A stretch of 34,069 bases of DNA, taken from assembly GCA_910586645.1 (NCBI GenBank), contig CAJUIS010000025.1, forward strand, positions 1 through 34,069. Reading direction: 5' to 3'. Source of the DNA: an uncultured Lachnospiraceae bacterium (GTDB lineage Bacteria; Bacillota; Clostridia; Lachnospirales; Lachnospiraceae). The position numbers were made by a program, and so were the translations under genes. The notes beneath the pieces were generated by a model, which was given only the letters and a program-made list of their open reading frames with translations, had not been told where the DNA came from and did no database searches. This document shows positions 7,148-16,636 of the stretch, piece by piece; the first letter of the stretch is position 1, and each line of letters begins with the position of its first letter.

Positions 7148-8200
7148 TCAGTTTCCCGTAATGATAGACTGGATTTTCCGAAACCATCCGCTGTTTGTAA
7201 GCAGCTTGTTCAGGCGGGTCAAAACGTCCGCAAAAAGGTAAATCAAAAGCATCGTTGCCACAAGGACTGCGGTTTCCTGCGGCACAGTCAGCCTGGTCCG
7301 TGAAAACAGATTCAGAACCTGCCCCATGACTACGTGCTGCAGCAGGAAAATGGCATAGGAAATTCCGGCTGTATAGGTAAAAAATGTCCTTATTTTAGGA
7401 ACTTTCATAATATAATTTCCAAGATGGTAGAACAGCAGAAACAGTCCAATGGAAATCATCTGCGCACAGAGAAACGGATCGAGCGGAACTTTTATAAAAA
7501 TAAAGACAAGCGCGACGCTTCCAAAAACAGCGGCAATCCATTTCGCGGAAAGCGCATCTTTGTATTCAATAAAAATCATGCCAAGCCAGAACGCAAACAT
7601 ACAGACAATCAGGTTGCGTTCCCTTTGAATCTGAAAGTAGGGAACCGGCCAGTGAAACGCCAGAACCGCCCCCGTAAGGAGGATTGTAACAATAATACGG
7701 CAGCGGCGCATACACCATGCAAGCAGCGGATACAGAATATACAAAAGAACAAGGGCGCCTAAAAACCATTCCCCAATAAAATAGTAATTCTGTGTAAACC
7801 GGTAGGAAAGATAACCGTCCATGCCAAACAGCGTAAGCAGCATGGACTTTGGGCTTCCGTTGTAAAACAGCGCGCCGACAGTTGTGGCTTTTTGATAGAA
7901 GAGAAAGAGCCAAAGCATATAAAACATGGGAAAAAGCCCTTTAAAACGGCCAAAATAATAACGCCGCAGAGAATTTTCCTCCGGTTTTTTATAGTTGTAG
8001 TACAAAGAAGCGCCGGAAAGCATAAAGAAAATATTCACGCTGGTGTTTTCTCCCCATACGCCGTTTGCGTGAGTAAACAGCACGGGGAAGCCGCTGTGCT
8101 GCCCTCCCATATTTAAAATCCCTGAGAAGTGATAAATAACGATAATCCATGCCGTAACGCTGCGCATGAAGTCAAAGCTTTCAATCCTTTGTTTTTTCAT
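7148..8200 (-). CDS. Membrane acyltransferase, acyltransferase-3 family
   Basis: A 350-residue polytopic membrane protein with about ten hydrophobic segments and the family's N-terminal signature RIESFDFMRSVTAWIIVIYH, which contains the conserved catalytic-type His in helix 1. Members O-acylate extracellular polysaccharides, lipids or antibiotics (OafA/NodX/OatA membrane domain). No SGNH domain is fused. It stands alone on the minus strand between nth and murE, so the context gives no clue to the acceptor; a cell-surface glycan is the likely target. It has its own promoter (8245-8274) and a GAGGG ribosome binding site. Confidence 0.85.
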   Translation of the reverse strand: MKKQRIESFDFMRSVTAWIIVIYHFSGILNMGGQHSGFPVLFTHANGVWGENTSVNIFFMLSGASLYYNYKKPEENSLRRYYFGRFKGLFPMFYMLWLFLFYQKATTVGALFYNGSPKSMLLTLFGMDGYLSYRFTQNYYFIGEWFLGALVLLYILYPLLAWCMRRCRIIVTILLTGAVLAFHWPVPYFQIQRERNLIVCMFAFWLGMIFIEYKDALSAKWIAAVFGSVALVFIFIKVPLDPFLCAQMISIGLFLLFYHLGNYIMKVPKIRTFFTYTAGISYAIFLLQHVVMGQVLNLFSRTRLTVPQETAVLVATMLLIYLFADVLTRLNKLLTNSGWFRKIQSIITGN

Positions 8201-8244
8201 AGTGTAAAATATCCCTCTTTTCTGATGATTCTGTCATATAAGCC

Positions 8245-8274
8245 ATTATAGCACATCGGCGTTTTTTTTGTCAG
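8245..8274 (-). promoter_or_regulatory. Promoter of the acyltransferase gene
   Basis: On the minus strand CTGACA (8269-8274), an 18-bp spacer and a perfect TATAAT (8245-8250), 45 bp before the start codon. Confidence 0.65.
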
Positions 8275-8314
8275 GATTTTTTGTAAAACGGAGGGAAAAT
8301 TGATTTTTATGCAG

Positions 8315-8342
8315 CCGGAATTATTAACTTGTAAAATTCCGG
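8315..8342. promoter_or_regulatory. 8-bp inverted repeat overlapping the murE promoter
   Basis: CCGGAATT (8315-8322) and AATTCCGG (8335-8342) are perfect inverted copies 12 bp apart. They cover the -35 region and part of the spacer of the murE promoter, a typical operator position. No regulator can be named. Confidence 0.4.
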
Positions 8343-8357
8343 ATTCTATCATATAAT
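8329..8357 (+). promoter_or_regulatory. Promoter of the murE-led gene cluster
   Basis: TTGTAA (8329-8334), a 17-bp spacer and a perfect TATAAT (8352-8357), 39 bp before the murE ATG. It is the only clear promoter seen before the tightly packed run that extends to thiN. Confidence 0.7.
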
Positions 8358-8395
8358 GGTAAAAGTTCAGTTTTAGGAAAGAAACGAGGTACGGA

Positions 8396-9868
8396 ATGAA
8401 ACACTTAAAACAACTGCTTTGCCGAATGGAATATGAATGTGTGCAGGGCGATCCGGACATAGAGATTGGAAAACTGATTTATGATTCCAGAAAATTGGAA
8501 AAAGACGCCCTTTTTGTATGTATCAGCGGAACTGCCGTAAACGGGCATCAATTTGCGCAGGAGGCGGCGGAAAAAGGCGCGGCTGCGCTGGTTGTGTCTG
8601 AAGAAGTCCAGGTTCCAGAGCATATTGCCGTAATTAAGGTGAAGGATACAAGATATGCCCTTGCGCTGCTTTCCGCAGCGTATTTTGACTATCCGGCCGA
8701 ACAGTTAAAGGTCATTGGGATTACCGGAACAAAAGGAAAGACGACGACGACATACATGGTGAAATCCATTCTGGAAAAAGCCGGATACAAAACCGGTCTG
8801 ATTGGCACGATAGAGACAATTATCGGAGATCAGACAATTCCGTCTGCAAATACTACGCCGGAATCGTATCTGATTCAGCAATATTTCAGAAAGATGGCGG
8901 ACGCTTCCTGTGACTGCTGCGTGATGGAGGTTTCTTCCCAGGGGCTTATGATGCACAGGACGGCCGGATTTGTCTTTGAAATCGGCATTTTCACCAATCT
9001 GGAGCCGGATCACATCGGGCCAAATGAGCACGCTTCGTTTGAAGAGTATCTGGCGTGCAAAAGCAGGCTGTTTCGTCAGTGCAGACTTGGGATTTTAAAT
9101 ATAGACGATGCGCATTATAAAGAAATTTTAAAAGATCATACTTGTACTGTGGAGACGTTTGGTTTTTCGGAAGATGCGGATATCCGCGCGTCAGATTTAA
9201 AGCTTGTGCATAAGCCGGGATATCTTGGCGCGGCTTATCACATATCCGGAAAGCTGGATTTTGACGTGGAAATTAATTTGCCGGGTAAGTTCAGCGTTTA
9301 TAATGCTTTGACGGCAATTGCCGTATGCCGCCATTTTGGCGTGGGAACAGGCATAATGAAGCAGGCGCTTTGGGAGGCAAAAACAAAGGGCAGGATAGAG
9401 ATGGTAAAAGTTTCGGATCAATTTACGCTTATGATTGATTACGCGCATAATGCCATGAGTTTAAAAAGCCTTCTTTCCACGCTTCGGGAATACGAACCGA
9501 AACGGCTGGTGTGCCTTTTTGGATGCGGCGGCAACCGGGCGAGGGCAAGACGTTTTGAAATGGGAGAGGTTTCCGGAAATATGGCGGATTTGACAATCAT
9601 TACATCGGATAATCCGCGCTTTGAAGATCCGCAGGCCATTATGGAAGATATCAAAACGGGAATCCAAAAGACAGGCGGCAGATATGTGGAAATCATCGAC
9701 AGAAAAGAAGCTATCCGTTATGCAATTGCAAATGGAATGCCGGGAGACGTTATTGTTCTGGCAGGAAAAGGCCATGAAGATTATCAGGAAATCAAGGGAA
9801 AAAAATATCCGATGGATGAACGGACGCTGATTGCGGAAGTTCTTGCTGAACTTGGAAAAGAAGCATAG
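8396..9868 (+). CDS. murE: UDP-MurNAc-L-Ala-D-Glu:meso-diaminopimelate ligase (MurE)
   Basis: A 490-residue cytosolic Mur ligase that adds the third residue to the peptidoglycan stem peptide. N-terminal UDP-binding domain (YDSRKLEKDALFVCISG), ATP-binding P-loop ITGTKGKTTTTYMV at about residues 109-122, carbamylated-Lys region (ACKSRLF), and a C-terminal domain with DNPR at about 404-407 in SDNPRFEDP. DNPR is the signature of enzymes using meso-diaminopimelate; L-lysine enzymes differ there. Length is normal. It starts at ATG 8396 after a GAGG-containing site, and is followed 14 nt later by priA. The promoter at 8329-8357 carries an inverted repeat. Confidence 0.95.
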   Translation: MKHLKQLLCRMEYECVQGDPDIEIGKLIYDSRKLEKDALFVCISGTAVNGHQFAQEAAEKGAAALVVSEEVQVPEHIAVIKVKDTRYALALLSAAYFDYPAEQLKVIGITGTKGKTTTTYMVKSILEKAGYKTGLIGTIETIIGDQTIPSANTTPESYLIQQYFRKMADASCDCCVMEVSSQGLMMHRTAGFVFEIGIFTNLEPDHIGPNEHASFEEYLACKSRLFRQCRLGILNIDDAHYKEILKDHTCTVETFGFSEDADIRASDLKLVHKPGYLGAAYHISGKLDFDVEINLPGKFSVYNALTAIAVCRHFGVGTGIMKQALWEAKTKGRIEMVKVSDQFTLMIDYAHNAMSLKSLLSTLREYEPKRLVCLFGCGGNRARARRFEMGEVSGNMADLTIITSDNPRFEDPQAIMEDIKTGIQKTGGRYVEIIDRKEAIRYAIANGMPGDVIVLAGKGHEDYQEIKGKKYPMDERTLIAEVLAELGKEA

Positions 9869-9882
9869 CGGCAGGTGGTAGA

Positions 9883-12111
9883 ATGGCATATTATGCCGAT
9901 GTAATTATTGATATTTCAAAAGAAAAGTTAGATCATACATTTCAGTATAAAATACCGGAGGATTTGGCAGGACAGATTTATCCGGGCGTACAGGTGAATC
10001 TGCCGTTTGGCAGAGGAAACCGCATGGTTTGCGGGTTTGTGACGGAAGTGACGGATTACGCAAAGTATGATGCGGACAAGATAAAAGAAATTGATTCCAT
10101 TGTCAAAGAGAGTGTGGCGATTGAGACGCATCTGATTGCTCTGGCGTTCTGGATGCGGAAAAATTATGGTTCCACGATGAATCAGGCGTTAAAGACAGTC
10201 ATCCCTGTCAAACAAAAGACAAAAGCGAAAGAACGGCGGATTATCTGTCTTTGCGCAGAGGAAGAGGCGGCAAAAGAACAGCTTGCCGTATTTTTCAAAA
10301 AGCATCATACGGCAAGAGCGAGGCTGCTCGAAGAACTTCTGGTTCATCCGGAAATTTCCTATGAGATCGTAACGCAGAAGCTGAATGTTTCTTCTTCTGT
10401 CATACGCGCGCTGGAAGAAAAAGGGCTTTTAAAAGTCCGTCTGGAATCCGAGTATCGAAATCCTGTGGGTCATATCGAAAGGAAAGAGCATAAAATTTCG
10501 CTGAACGGGCAGCAGAAAAAGGCAGTGGAAGAAATCCTTTGCGGAATGCGGAAAGGCGTCTGCCGGACGTACCTTTTGCACGGTGTGACAGGAAGCGGAA
10601 AAACGGAAGTCTATATGGAACTGATTGCGGATGTTATGAAAAACGGCAGGCAGGCTATTATGCTGATACCGGAAATTGCCCTGACTTATCAGACCGTGAT
10701 GCGGTTTATCGCAAAATTCGGGAACCGGGTTTCAATTATCAATTCCAGGATGTCCAAAGGGGAGCGTTACGATCAGTTTCTGCGGGCAAAAAACGGGGAA
10801 ACTGATATTATGATTGGTCCGAGATCCGCGCTTTTTACGCCGTTTTGCAGGCTTGGCCTGATTATTATAGATGAAGAGCATGAAGGAAGTTATAAAAGTG
10901 AAACCGTTCCAAAATATCATGCAAGGGAAACGGCAATCGAACGGGCGAAAATGTCAGACGCTTTTGTGGTTCTTGGCTCTGCGACGCCGTCTGTAGACAG
11001 TTATTACAGGGCAAAAGCGGGAGAATACAAATTGGTCGAGATGGAACGGAGAGTGGAGGGAAGACCGCTGCCCGTATGCAGCGTCGTTGATTTGAGAGAA
11101 GAATTAAAATGCGGGAACCGTTCCATATTAAGTCAGAAACTGCAGGATTTAATCGCGGAGCGTCTGGAGAAAAAGCAGCAGGTTATGCTGTTTTTAAACC
11201 GGAGAGGGCTTTCCGGTTTTGTATCCTGCCGCCTGTGCGGGCATGTAATCAAATGCCCCCATTGCGATGTATCGTTAAGTCTTCACAAAAATCACAGGCT
11301 GCTTTGCCATTACTGCGGATACGAACGGGAAGCCCCATCCAAGTGCCCCGTGTGCGCATCTTCGTATATTGGCGGATTTAAGGCGGGTACGCAGAAGATT
11401 GAGGAAATCGTAAAACAGCGTTTCAAATATGCAAAAACGCTTCGGATGGACTATGATACGACGCGAAAGAAAGACGGATATGAAACTATCCTGTCTGCAT
11501 TTTCGAATGGAGAAGCGGATATTTTAATTGGCACGCAAATGATTGTCAAAGGGCATGATTTTAAAAATGTTACTTTGATGGGAATCCTGGCAGCGGATTT
11601 ATCCATGTATGCAGGGGACTACCGTGCGGCGGAGCGGACGTTTCAGCTTCTGACGCAGGCGGCCGGAAGAGCCGGACGCGGAGAGGCGCCGGGAGAAGTT
11701 GTGATACAGACATACAATCCTTGTCATTACAGCATTGTGACTGCAAAAGACCAGGATTATAAGGCTTTTTACCAGGCGGAGATTCTGGCCAGAAAACTGG
11801 CCCTTTATCCTCCGGTGTCGAATCTGCTTTTTATGCTGATTACGGCAAAGGAAGAAAATGCCGCCGGATATGCGGCGTCCTATTTTGCCGCACTGATCAA
11901 AAAGGCGCAGATCCCCGGACTTTCCATGATTGGGCCGGCAAGCGCTGCAGTCGGAAAGGTAAAGGATGTTTACCGTATGGCTCTTTATTTAAAGCATATG
12001 GATTACGGACAGCTTGTAACGCTTAAGGACAGGCTGGAATTATTTTTAAAAAACAGGGAAGATATGAAACAGATTCATGTTTCATTTGATTTTAACCCAA
12101 TGAACGGATGA
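9883..12111 (+). CDS. priA: Primosomal replication restart helicase PriA
   Basis: A 742-residue 3'-5' DNA helicase that reloads the replisome at collapsed forks. N-terminal 3'-end-binding domain (about 1-100), winged helix (about 105-190), Walker A GVTGSGKTEVY at about 235-245, Walker B IIDEEHEGSY at about 327-336, and a zinc-binding insertion between about 448 and 496 with paired cysteines (CRLCGHVIKCPHC, CHYCG, CPVC), then the second RecA lobe with GTQMIVKGHDF and QAAGRAGRG. All catalytic and zinc residues are present. Placed between murE and def as in many Firmicutes; the stop overlaps the open frame upstream of def. Confidence 0.96.
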   Translation: MAYYADVIIDISKEKLDHTFQYKIPEDLAGQIYPGVQVNLPFGRGNRMVCGFVTEVTDYAKYDADKIKEIDSIVKESVAIETHLIALAFWMRKNYGSTMNQALKTVIPVKQKTKAKERRIICLCAEEEAAKEQLAVFFKKHHTARARLLEELLVHPEISYEIVTQKLNVSSSVIRALEEKGLLKVRLESEYRNPVGHIERKEHKISLNGQQKKAVEEILCGMRKGVCRTYLLHGVTGSGKTEVYMELIADVMKNGRQAIMLIPEIALTYQTVMRFIAKFGNRVSIINSRMSKGERYDQFLRAKNGETDIMIGPRSALFTPFCRLGLIIIDEEHEGSYKSETVPKYHARETAIERAKMSDAFVVLGSATPSVDSYYRAKAGEYKLVEMERRVEGRPLPVCSVVDLREELKCGNRSILSQKLQDLIAERLEKKQQVMLFLNRRGLSGFVSCRLCGHVIKCPHCDVSLSLHKNHRLLCHYCGYEREAPSKCPVCASSYIGGFKAGTQKIEEIVKQRFKYAKTLRMDYDTTRKKDGYETILSAFSNGEADILIGTQMIVKGHDFKNVTLMGILAADLSMYAGDYRAAERTFQLLTQAAGRAGRGEAPGEVVIQTYNPCHYSIVTAKDQDYKAFYQAEILARKLALYPPVSNLLFMLITAKEENAAGYAASYFAALIKKAQIPGLSMIGPASAAVGKVKDVYRMALYLKHMDYGQLVTLKDRLELFLKNREDMKQIHVSFDFNPMNG

Positions 12112-12137
12112 CAGAGGTATCGTTTAAGGAGGCAGAT

Positions 12138-12611
12138 ATGGCGCTTAGAACAATCAGAATGCTGGGAGATCCCGTATTAAATAAGGTATGCAGGGAAGTA
12201 AAGGAGATGACGCCAAAAATTCGGACGTTAATCCATGATATGCTGGATACGATGTATGAAGCCGAGGGCGTCGGGCTTGCGGCTCCGCAGGTCGGAATTT
12301 TAAAACGGATTGTTACGATTGATATTGGAGACGGGCCGATTATTATGATCAATCCGAGAATTATATCGTCAGACGGAGAGCAGGTCGGCGGGGAAGCATG
12401 CCTTAGCTTTCCCGGAAAGGCGGGACAAGTTACAAGGCCGAATCACGTTGTGGCAAAAGCTTTTAATGAAAATATGGAAGAATATGAAATCGAAGGCACG
12501 GAGCTTCTGGCAAGGGCGATCTGCCATGAGTTAGATCATCTGGACGGGCATATGTATACAGAACTTGTCGAAGGAGAGATTTACGACACCGTCAACGAAG
12601 AGGAGGATTAG
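12138..12611 (+). CDS. def: Peptide deformylase
   Basis: A 157-residue metalloenzyme that removes the formyl group from nascent protein N-termini. The three motifs are complete: GVGLAAPQVG, EACLSFP (usually EGCLS; the Cys is a metal ligand) and HELDHLDGH with two His ligands and the catalytic Glu. The frame is open from 12108, but AAGGAGG at 12126-12132 sits 5 nt before ATG 12138, and the family begins there (MALRTIRMLGDPVL), so I use 12138. It is paired with fmt 3 nt downstream, so the add and remove steps of the formyl-methionine cycle are co-expressed. Confidence 0.95.
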   Translation: MALRTIRMLGDPVLNKVCREVKEMTPKIRTLIHDMLDTMYEAEGVGLAAPQVGILKRIVTIDIGDGPIIMINPRIISSDGEQVGGEACLSFPGKAGQVTRPNHVVAKAFNENMEEYEIEGTELLARAICHELDHLDGHMYTELVEGEIYDTVNEEED

Positions 12612-12614
12612 CCG

Positions 12615-13565
12615 ATGCGCGTAGTTTTTATGGGGACGCCGGATTTTGCAGTGGAAACGTTAAAAGCCATTCTTGAGGCAGGACATGAAGTCGCACTTGC
12701 GGTAACAAAGCAGGATAAGCCAAAAGGAAGAGGAAATGTCATACAGATGTCTCCTGTGAAAGAATATGCGCTTTTACATGGGATACCGGTTTTTCAGCCC
12801 AGGCGGGTAAGAGAGGCGGAAAGCATTGCGCACATTCGAAAATACAGACCGGAGATTATTATTACAGTGGCTTTCGGACAGATTCTTTCAAAAGAAATTA
12901 TTGAAATGCCGGAGTACGGCTGTATCAATGTCCATGCTTCACTGCTTCCAAAATACCGGGGCGCGGCTCCAATCCAGTGGGCGGTTATCAATGGAGATCC
13001 GGTTTCCGGAGTTACGACGATGCGTATGGACGAAGGAATTGACACGGGAGACATTATTGAGCAGGCAAAAGTGAGCCTTTCTGAAGATGAAACGGGCGGA
13101 AGCCTTTTTGAGCGTCTTTCCAAAGAAGGCGCAAAGCTTTGCGTACACACGATGCAGTCAATTAAAGAAGGTACGGCAATTTATACCAGACAACAGGAAT
13201 CAGAAGCGACGCATGTGGGCATGATTGATAAAAAGATGGGAGATATCGACTGGACAAAATCCGCCGTTTCCATTGAACGTCTTATCCGCGGGCTTTCCCC
13301 ATGGCCGAGCGCATATACAAAATTAAACGGAAAGACATTTAAAATCTGGCGGGCAAAAGCAGAAGCCGGAGGCGACGGGAAAGAGGCCGGAAAGGTGATT
13401 TTTGTCAGTAAAGAAGAATTAAAAGTACAGACGGGAGAAGGAATGCTTTCGCTTCTTCAGGTACAGCTTGAGGGGAAAAAGCGGATGGACGCACAGGCTT
13501 TTCTAAGGGGATATGAAATTTCAGAAGGAACTGTCCTGATACAGGACAAAAAGGAGGACGTATGA
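12615..13565 (+). CDS. fmt: Methionyl-tRNA formyltransferase
   Basis: A 316-residue enzyme that formylates initiator Met-tRNA with 10-formyl-tetrahydrofolate. N-terminal Rossmann catalytic domain opening MRVVFMGTPDFAV; the catalytic Asn-x-His is in INVHASLLPKYRGAAPIQWA at about 106-125, with the conserved Asp in DEGIDTGDI (about 140-148). The C-terminal tRNA-binding OB-like domain follows (about 205-310; IRGLSPWPSAY). It follows def by 3 nt and overlaps the next gene by 4 nt (ATGA), within one operon. Confidence 0.95.
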   Translation: MRVVFMGTPDFAVETLKAILEAGHEVALAVTKQDKPKGRGNVIQMSPVKEYALLHGIPVFQPRRVREAESIAHIRKYRPEIIITVAFGQILSKEIIEMPEYGCINVHASLLPKYRGAAPIQWAVINGDPVSGVTTMRMDEGIDTGDIIEQAKVSLSEDETGGSLFERLSKEGAKLCVHTMQSIKEGTAIYTRQQESEATHVGMIDKKMGDIDWTKSAVSIERLIRGLSPWPSAYTKLNGKTFKIWRAKAEAGGDGKEAGKVIFVSKEELKVQTGEGMLSLLQVQLEGKKRMDAQAFLRGYEISEGTVLIQDKKEDV

Positions 13566-14269
13566 GATACGGTTATTATGGATGGGATCCGACCTATATT
13601 CTGGTTGTTATCGGCGTAATCATCTGTCTGCTTGCTTCGGCAGGCGTGAAAAGCACGTTCCGGAGGTATTCCGGGCTTCGCAGTATGAGCAATCTGACGG
13701 GCGCCCAGGCGGCGGAACGCATACTGCACAGAGCCGGGATTTATGACGTGACAATCCGGCACGTTGCCGGAAATCTGACAGATCATTACGATCCAAGAAA
13801 TAAAACGCTGAATTTGTCAGACAGCGTATATGGTTCTGCCTCTGTGGCTGCCGTCGGCGTAGCGGCGCATGAATGCGGGCACGCCATTCAGCATCAGAAA
13901 AATTATGCGCCGTTGTCTTTGCGGAGCGCCATCGTTCCTGTGGCGAACATCGGTTCCGCACTGGCATGGCCGCTGATTTTAATTGGAATGTTTTTTACAA
14001 GCCAGACGGGCGCGCTGTTCATCAATCTTGGAATCCTCTGTTTTTCTGCCTCAGTTCTGTTCCAGCTTGTGACGCTTCCCGTAGAGTTTAACGCTTCCGG
14101 CAGAGCGCTCCGGATTTTGGGGGACACCGGAATTTTAACTTCCGAAGAGCTTCCAAAGACAAGGAACGTGCTGCGTGCGGCTGCTCTTACTTATGTGGCG
14201 GGCGCGGCTGCTTCTATTCTGCAGCTTCTCCGTCTGATTCTTTTATCCGGAGGAAGAAATGACGACTGA
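13562..14269 (+). CDS. Membrane zinc metallopeptidase, YugP-like
   Basis: A 235-residue protein of the neutral zinc metallopeptidase family typified by Bacillus YugP. One N-terminal membrane helix (about 10-28), the HExxH zinc site as AAHECGHAIQ (HECGH at about 103-107), then two or three membrane helices (about 120-175 and 205-230) with EFNASGRAL, a conserved family segment with a likely third zinc ligand Glu. It is expected in the cytoplasmic membrane; substrates are unknown. It lies between fmt and rsmB with overlaps at both ends (4 and 11 nt), a recurrent clostridial arrangement, hinting at translational coupling not a shared pathway. Confidence 0.85.
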   Translation: MRYGYYGWDPTYILVVIGVIICLLASAGVKSTFRRYSGLRSMSNLTGAQAAERILHRAGIYDVTIRHVAGNLTDHYDPRNKTLNLSDSVYGSASVAAVGVAAHECGHAIQHQKNYAPLSLRSAIVPVANIGSALAWPLILIGMFFTSQTGALFINLGILCFSASVLFQLVTLPVEFNASGRALRILGDTGILTSEELPKTRNVLRAAALTYVAGAAASILQLLRLILLSGGRNDD

Positions 14270-15593
14270 CGGAATAAATCTCAGGGAACTTTCGCTTTTC
14301 GTACTGCTTGCCGTAGAGAAAGACAAAGAATACTGCAGCGCAGCGCTCGCCGCTGTTTTGGATAAATATCAGTATCTTTCTAAACAAGAACGCGGTTTTG
14401 TGACAAGACTTGCGGAAGGGACGTTAGAAAAGCAGATTGAGCTGGACTATATCATCGAATTATTCTCAAAAATTAAAATAAAAAAAATGAAGCCGGTTAT
14501 ACGCTGTATTTTAAGAATGGGCGTGTATCAGTTCAAATATATGGACGCTGTACCAGATTCCGCCGCCTGCAATGAGGCGGTCCGACTGACAAAGAAAAAA
14601 GGATTTGGAAATTTAACGGGCTTTGTCAATGGCGTACTCCGCAGCGTTGCAAGGAATCTGGATGCGATTCCCTATCCAAAAGAAGGAAAAAATCCCCTCT
14701 ATGCGCTGTCTGTGAAAACGTCCATTCCGGAATGGATCTTAGCGCAGTGGGGCAGAGATTACGGAAAAGAAAAGGCGAAATCCATTGCGGAAGCGTTTGG
14801 AAAGGAATCAAGGACGGGCGTACGCGCCAATCGGATGAAAATTTCTCCGGCGAAACTGAAAAATGCGCTCAGAGAAAGAGGGTTTTCTGCGGAACCTGCC
14901 GTTTTGAAAGAGTATCCTGATTTTGATTATGCCATGTATCTGTCCGGATACGATTATCTTTCCGCCATTCCGGAGTTTCTGGAAGGGATGTTTTTTGTGC
15001 AGGATATTTGTTCTATGCTGGTGACGCATCTGGCCCGGCCAAAGCCTTCAGATTATGTCATTGACGTCTGCAGCGCGCCGGGCGCAAAAAGTCTGCATGC
15101 CGCGGAATGGGTGTCTGGCGGAGGCTTTGTGGAAGCAAGAGACATTTCGGAATACAAAACATCTCTGGTTGAAGAAAATATCCGGCGGTGCGGTGCAGAA
15201 AACATTCGTACAAAAGTTTGGGATGCAAGAATGCGGGATGAAGATTCCATAGAAAAGGCGGATCTTGTCATTGCGGATTTGCCGTGTTCCGGTCTTGGAA
15301 CTATGCAAAAAAAACCGGATATCCGTTATCGCATGACAGAAGAGATGGAAAAGAGCCTTGCGCTTTTGCAGCGGGAGATTCTGAATGTGGCGGCAGACTA
15401 TGTAAAGCCGGGCGGAACGCTGGTCTTTTCAACCTGTACGATAGATCGTATGGAAAATGAAGAGAATGCGATTTGGTTTTTAGAAAAAAAACCGGAATTT
15501 TCACTTGATATGGAGCGGCAGTTTTTTCCGGACGAAGGGGAATATGACGGGTTTTACATTGCAAAGTTTATCAAAAATCAGAGGAAATTATGA
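14259..15593 (+). CDS. rsmB: 16S rRNA (cytosine-5) methyltransferase RsmB
   Basis: A 444-residue SAM-dependent enzyme that methylates C967 of 16S rRNA. An N-terminal NusB-like RNA-binding domain (about 5-130; LREL...YLSKQERGFVTRLAEG) precedes the methyltransferase core. SAM-binding motif VCSAPGAKSLHAAE (a variant of CAAPGGKT), catalytic motif IV ADLPCSGLG and motif VI FSTCTI give the two cysteines of the m5C mechanism. Preceded by a GGAGGAAG site within the end of the metallopeptidase gene; it overlaps rlmN by 4 nt. The C-terminal part also suits RsmF-like enzymes, but the NusB domain and the position favour RsmB. Confidence 0.92.
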   Translation: MTTDGINLRELSLFVLLAVEKDKEYCSAALAAVLDKYQYLSKQERGFVTRLAEGTLEKQIELDYIIELFSKIKIKKMKPVIRCILRMGVYQFKYMDAVPDSAACNEAVRLTKKKGFGNLTGFVNGVLRSVARNLDAIPYPKEGKNPLYALSVKTSIPEWILAQWGRDYGKEKAKSIAEAFGKESRTGVRANRMKISPAKLKNALRERGFSAEPAVLKEYPDFDYAMYLSGYDYLSAIPEFLEGMFFVQDICSMLVTHLARPKPSDYVIDVCSAPGAKSLHAAEWVSGGGFVEARDISEYKTSLVEENIRRCGAENIRTKVWDARMRDEDSIEKADLVIADLPCSGLGTMQKKPDIRYRMTEEMEKSLALLQREILNVAADYVKPGGTLVFSTCTIDRMENEENAIWFLEKKPEFSLDMERQFFPDEGEYDGFYIAKFIKNQRKL

Positions 15594-16636
15594 CAGAAAA
15601 ACCAGATTTAAAATCAATGAATCAAACGGAACTTCTTTCTTTTGTAAAAGAAGCGGGAGAAAAACCGTTCCGAGCAGGACAGCTTTATCAGTGGATGCAT
15701 CAGAAATTATCGGCATCCATAGATGAAATGACGAATCTTCCTGCCGGATTTCGGGCAAAATTAAAGCAGGAGTGTATATTTTCTGCGCTAAAACAGACGG
15801 ATGTGCAGATTTCCAGGCAGGACGGCACCAGGAAATATCTGTTTCTTCTGGAAGATCAAAATATGATCGAAAGCGTATGGATGCGTTATAAATTTGGCGG
15901 ATCTGTCTGCATATCTTCACAGGCGGGATGCCGCATGGGATGTAAATTCTGCGCTTCCGGGCTAAACGGTCTTGCAAGAAATCTGTCTCCCGCAGAGATG
16001 TTAGAGCAGGTTTACCGGATTCAGCGGGATATAGGGGAACGGATTTCCCATGTCGTTGTGATGGGGACAGGCGAACCGCTTGATAACTATGACAATCTTT
16101 TAAAATTTATAGAACTGATCACAGCCGAAGAAGGCTTACATATCAGTCAGAGAAATCTGACGGTGTCGACCTGTGGAATCGTACCGAATATACGGAAACT
16201 GGCGGAAAAAAGGCTTGGAATTACGCTTGCAGTTTCCCTGCACGCTTCTTCCCAGGAAAAGCGGGAAACGCTGATGCCGATTGCTGTAAAGTATAAGCTG
16301 GAGGAACTGATGCATACGTGCCGGTACTATTTTGAAAAAACAGGGCGGAGAATCACGTTTGAATACGCTCTTGCGTCGGGCGTCAATGACACGGAAAAAG
16401 ATGCCCGCAGCCTGGCGGAATTGCTTTTTGGAATGAACTGTCACGTAAATCTGATTCCGATCAATCCTGTAAAAGAACAAATTTACAGGGGGAGCGGACA
16501 GGACGCCGCGCTTGCTTTTAAAAATAAGCTTGAAAAAAATGGAATAAATGTTACTATAAGAAGAGAAATGGGCAGGGATATTGACGCTGCCTGCGGACAG
16601 TTGCGGAAAAAATACATGGAAAGGCAGGTGGACTGA
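15590..16636 (+). CDS. rlmN: 23S rRNA / tRNA adenine-C2 methyltransferase RlmN
   Basis: A 348-residue radical SAM enzyme that makes 2-methyladenosine at A2503 of 23S rRNA and in some tRNAs. N-terminal helical RNA-binding part (KPFRAGQLYQWMHQ), cluster motif CRMGCKFC at about residues 109-116, GTGEPLDNYDN, and the C-terminal methyl-carrying Cys in DIDAACGQL. The conserved Glu of the catalytic loop is in MIESVWMRYK. Length and cysteines are normal. It overlaps rsmB by 4 nt and abuts the phosphatase gene, so two rRNA methylases sit in one operon with the PrkC pair. Confidence 0.95.
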   Translation: MTEKPDLKSMNQTELLSFVKEAGEKPFRAGQLYQWMHQKLSASIDEMTNLPAGFRAKLKQECIFSALKQTDVQISRQDGTRKYLFLLEDQNMIESVWMRYKFGGSVCISSQAGCRMGCKFCASGLNGLARNLSPAEMLEQVYRIQRDIGERISHVVVMGTGEPLDNYDNLLKFIELITAEEGLHISQRNLTVSTCGIVPNIRKLAEKRLGITLAVSLHASSQEKRETLMPIAVKYKLEELMHTCRYYFEKTGRRITFEYALASGVNDTEKDARSLAELLFGMNCHVNLIPINPVKEQIYRGSGQDAALAFKNKLEKNGINVTIRREMGRDIDAACGQLRKKYMERQVD

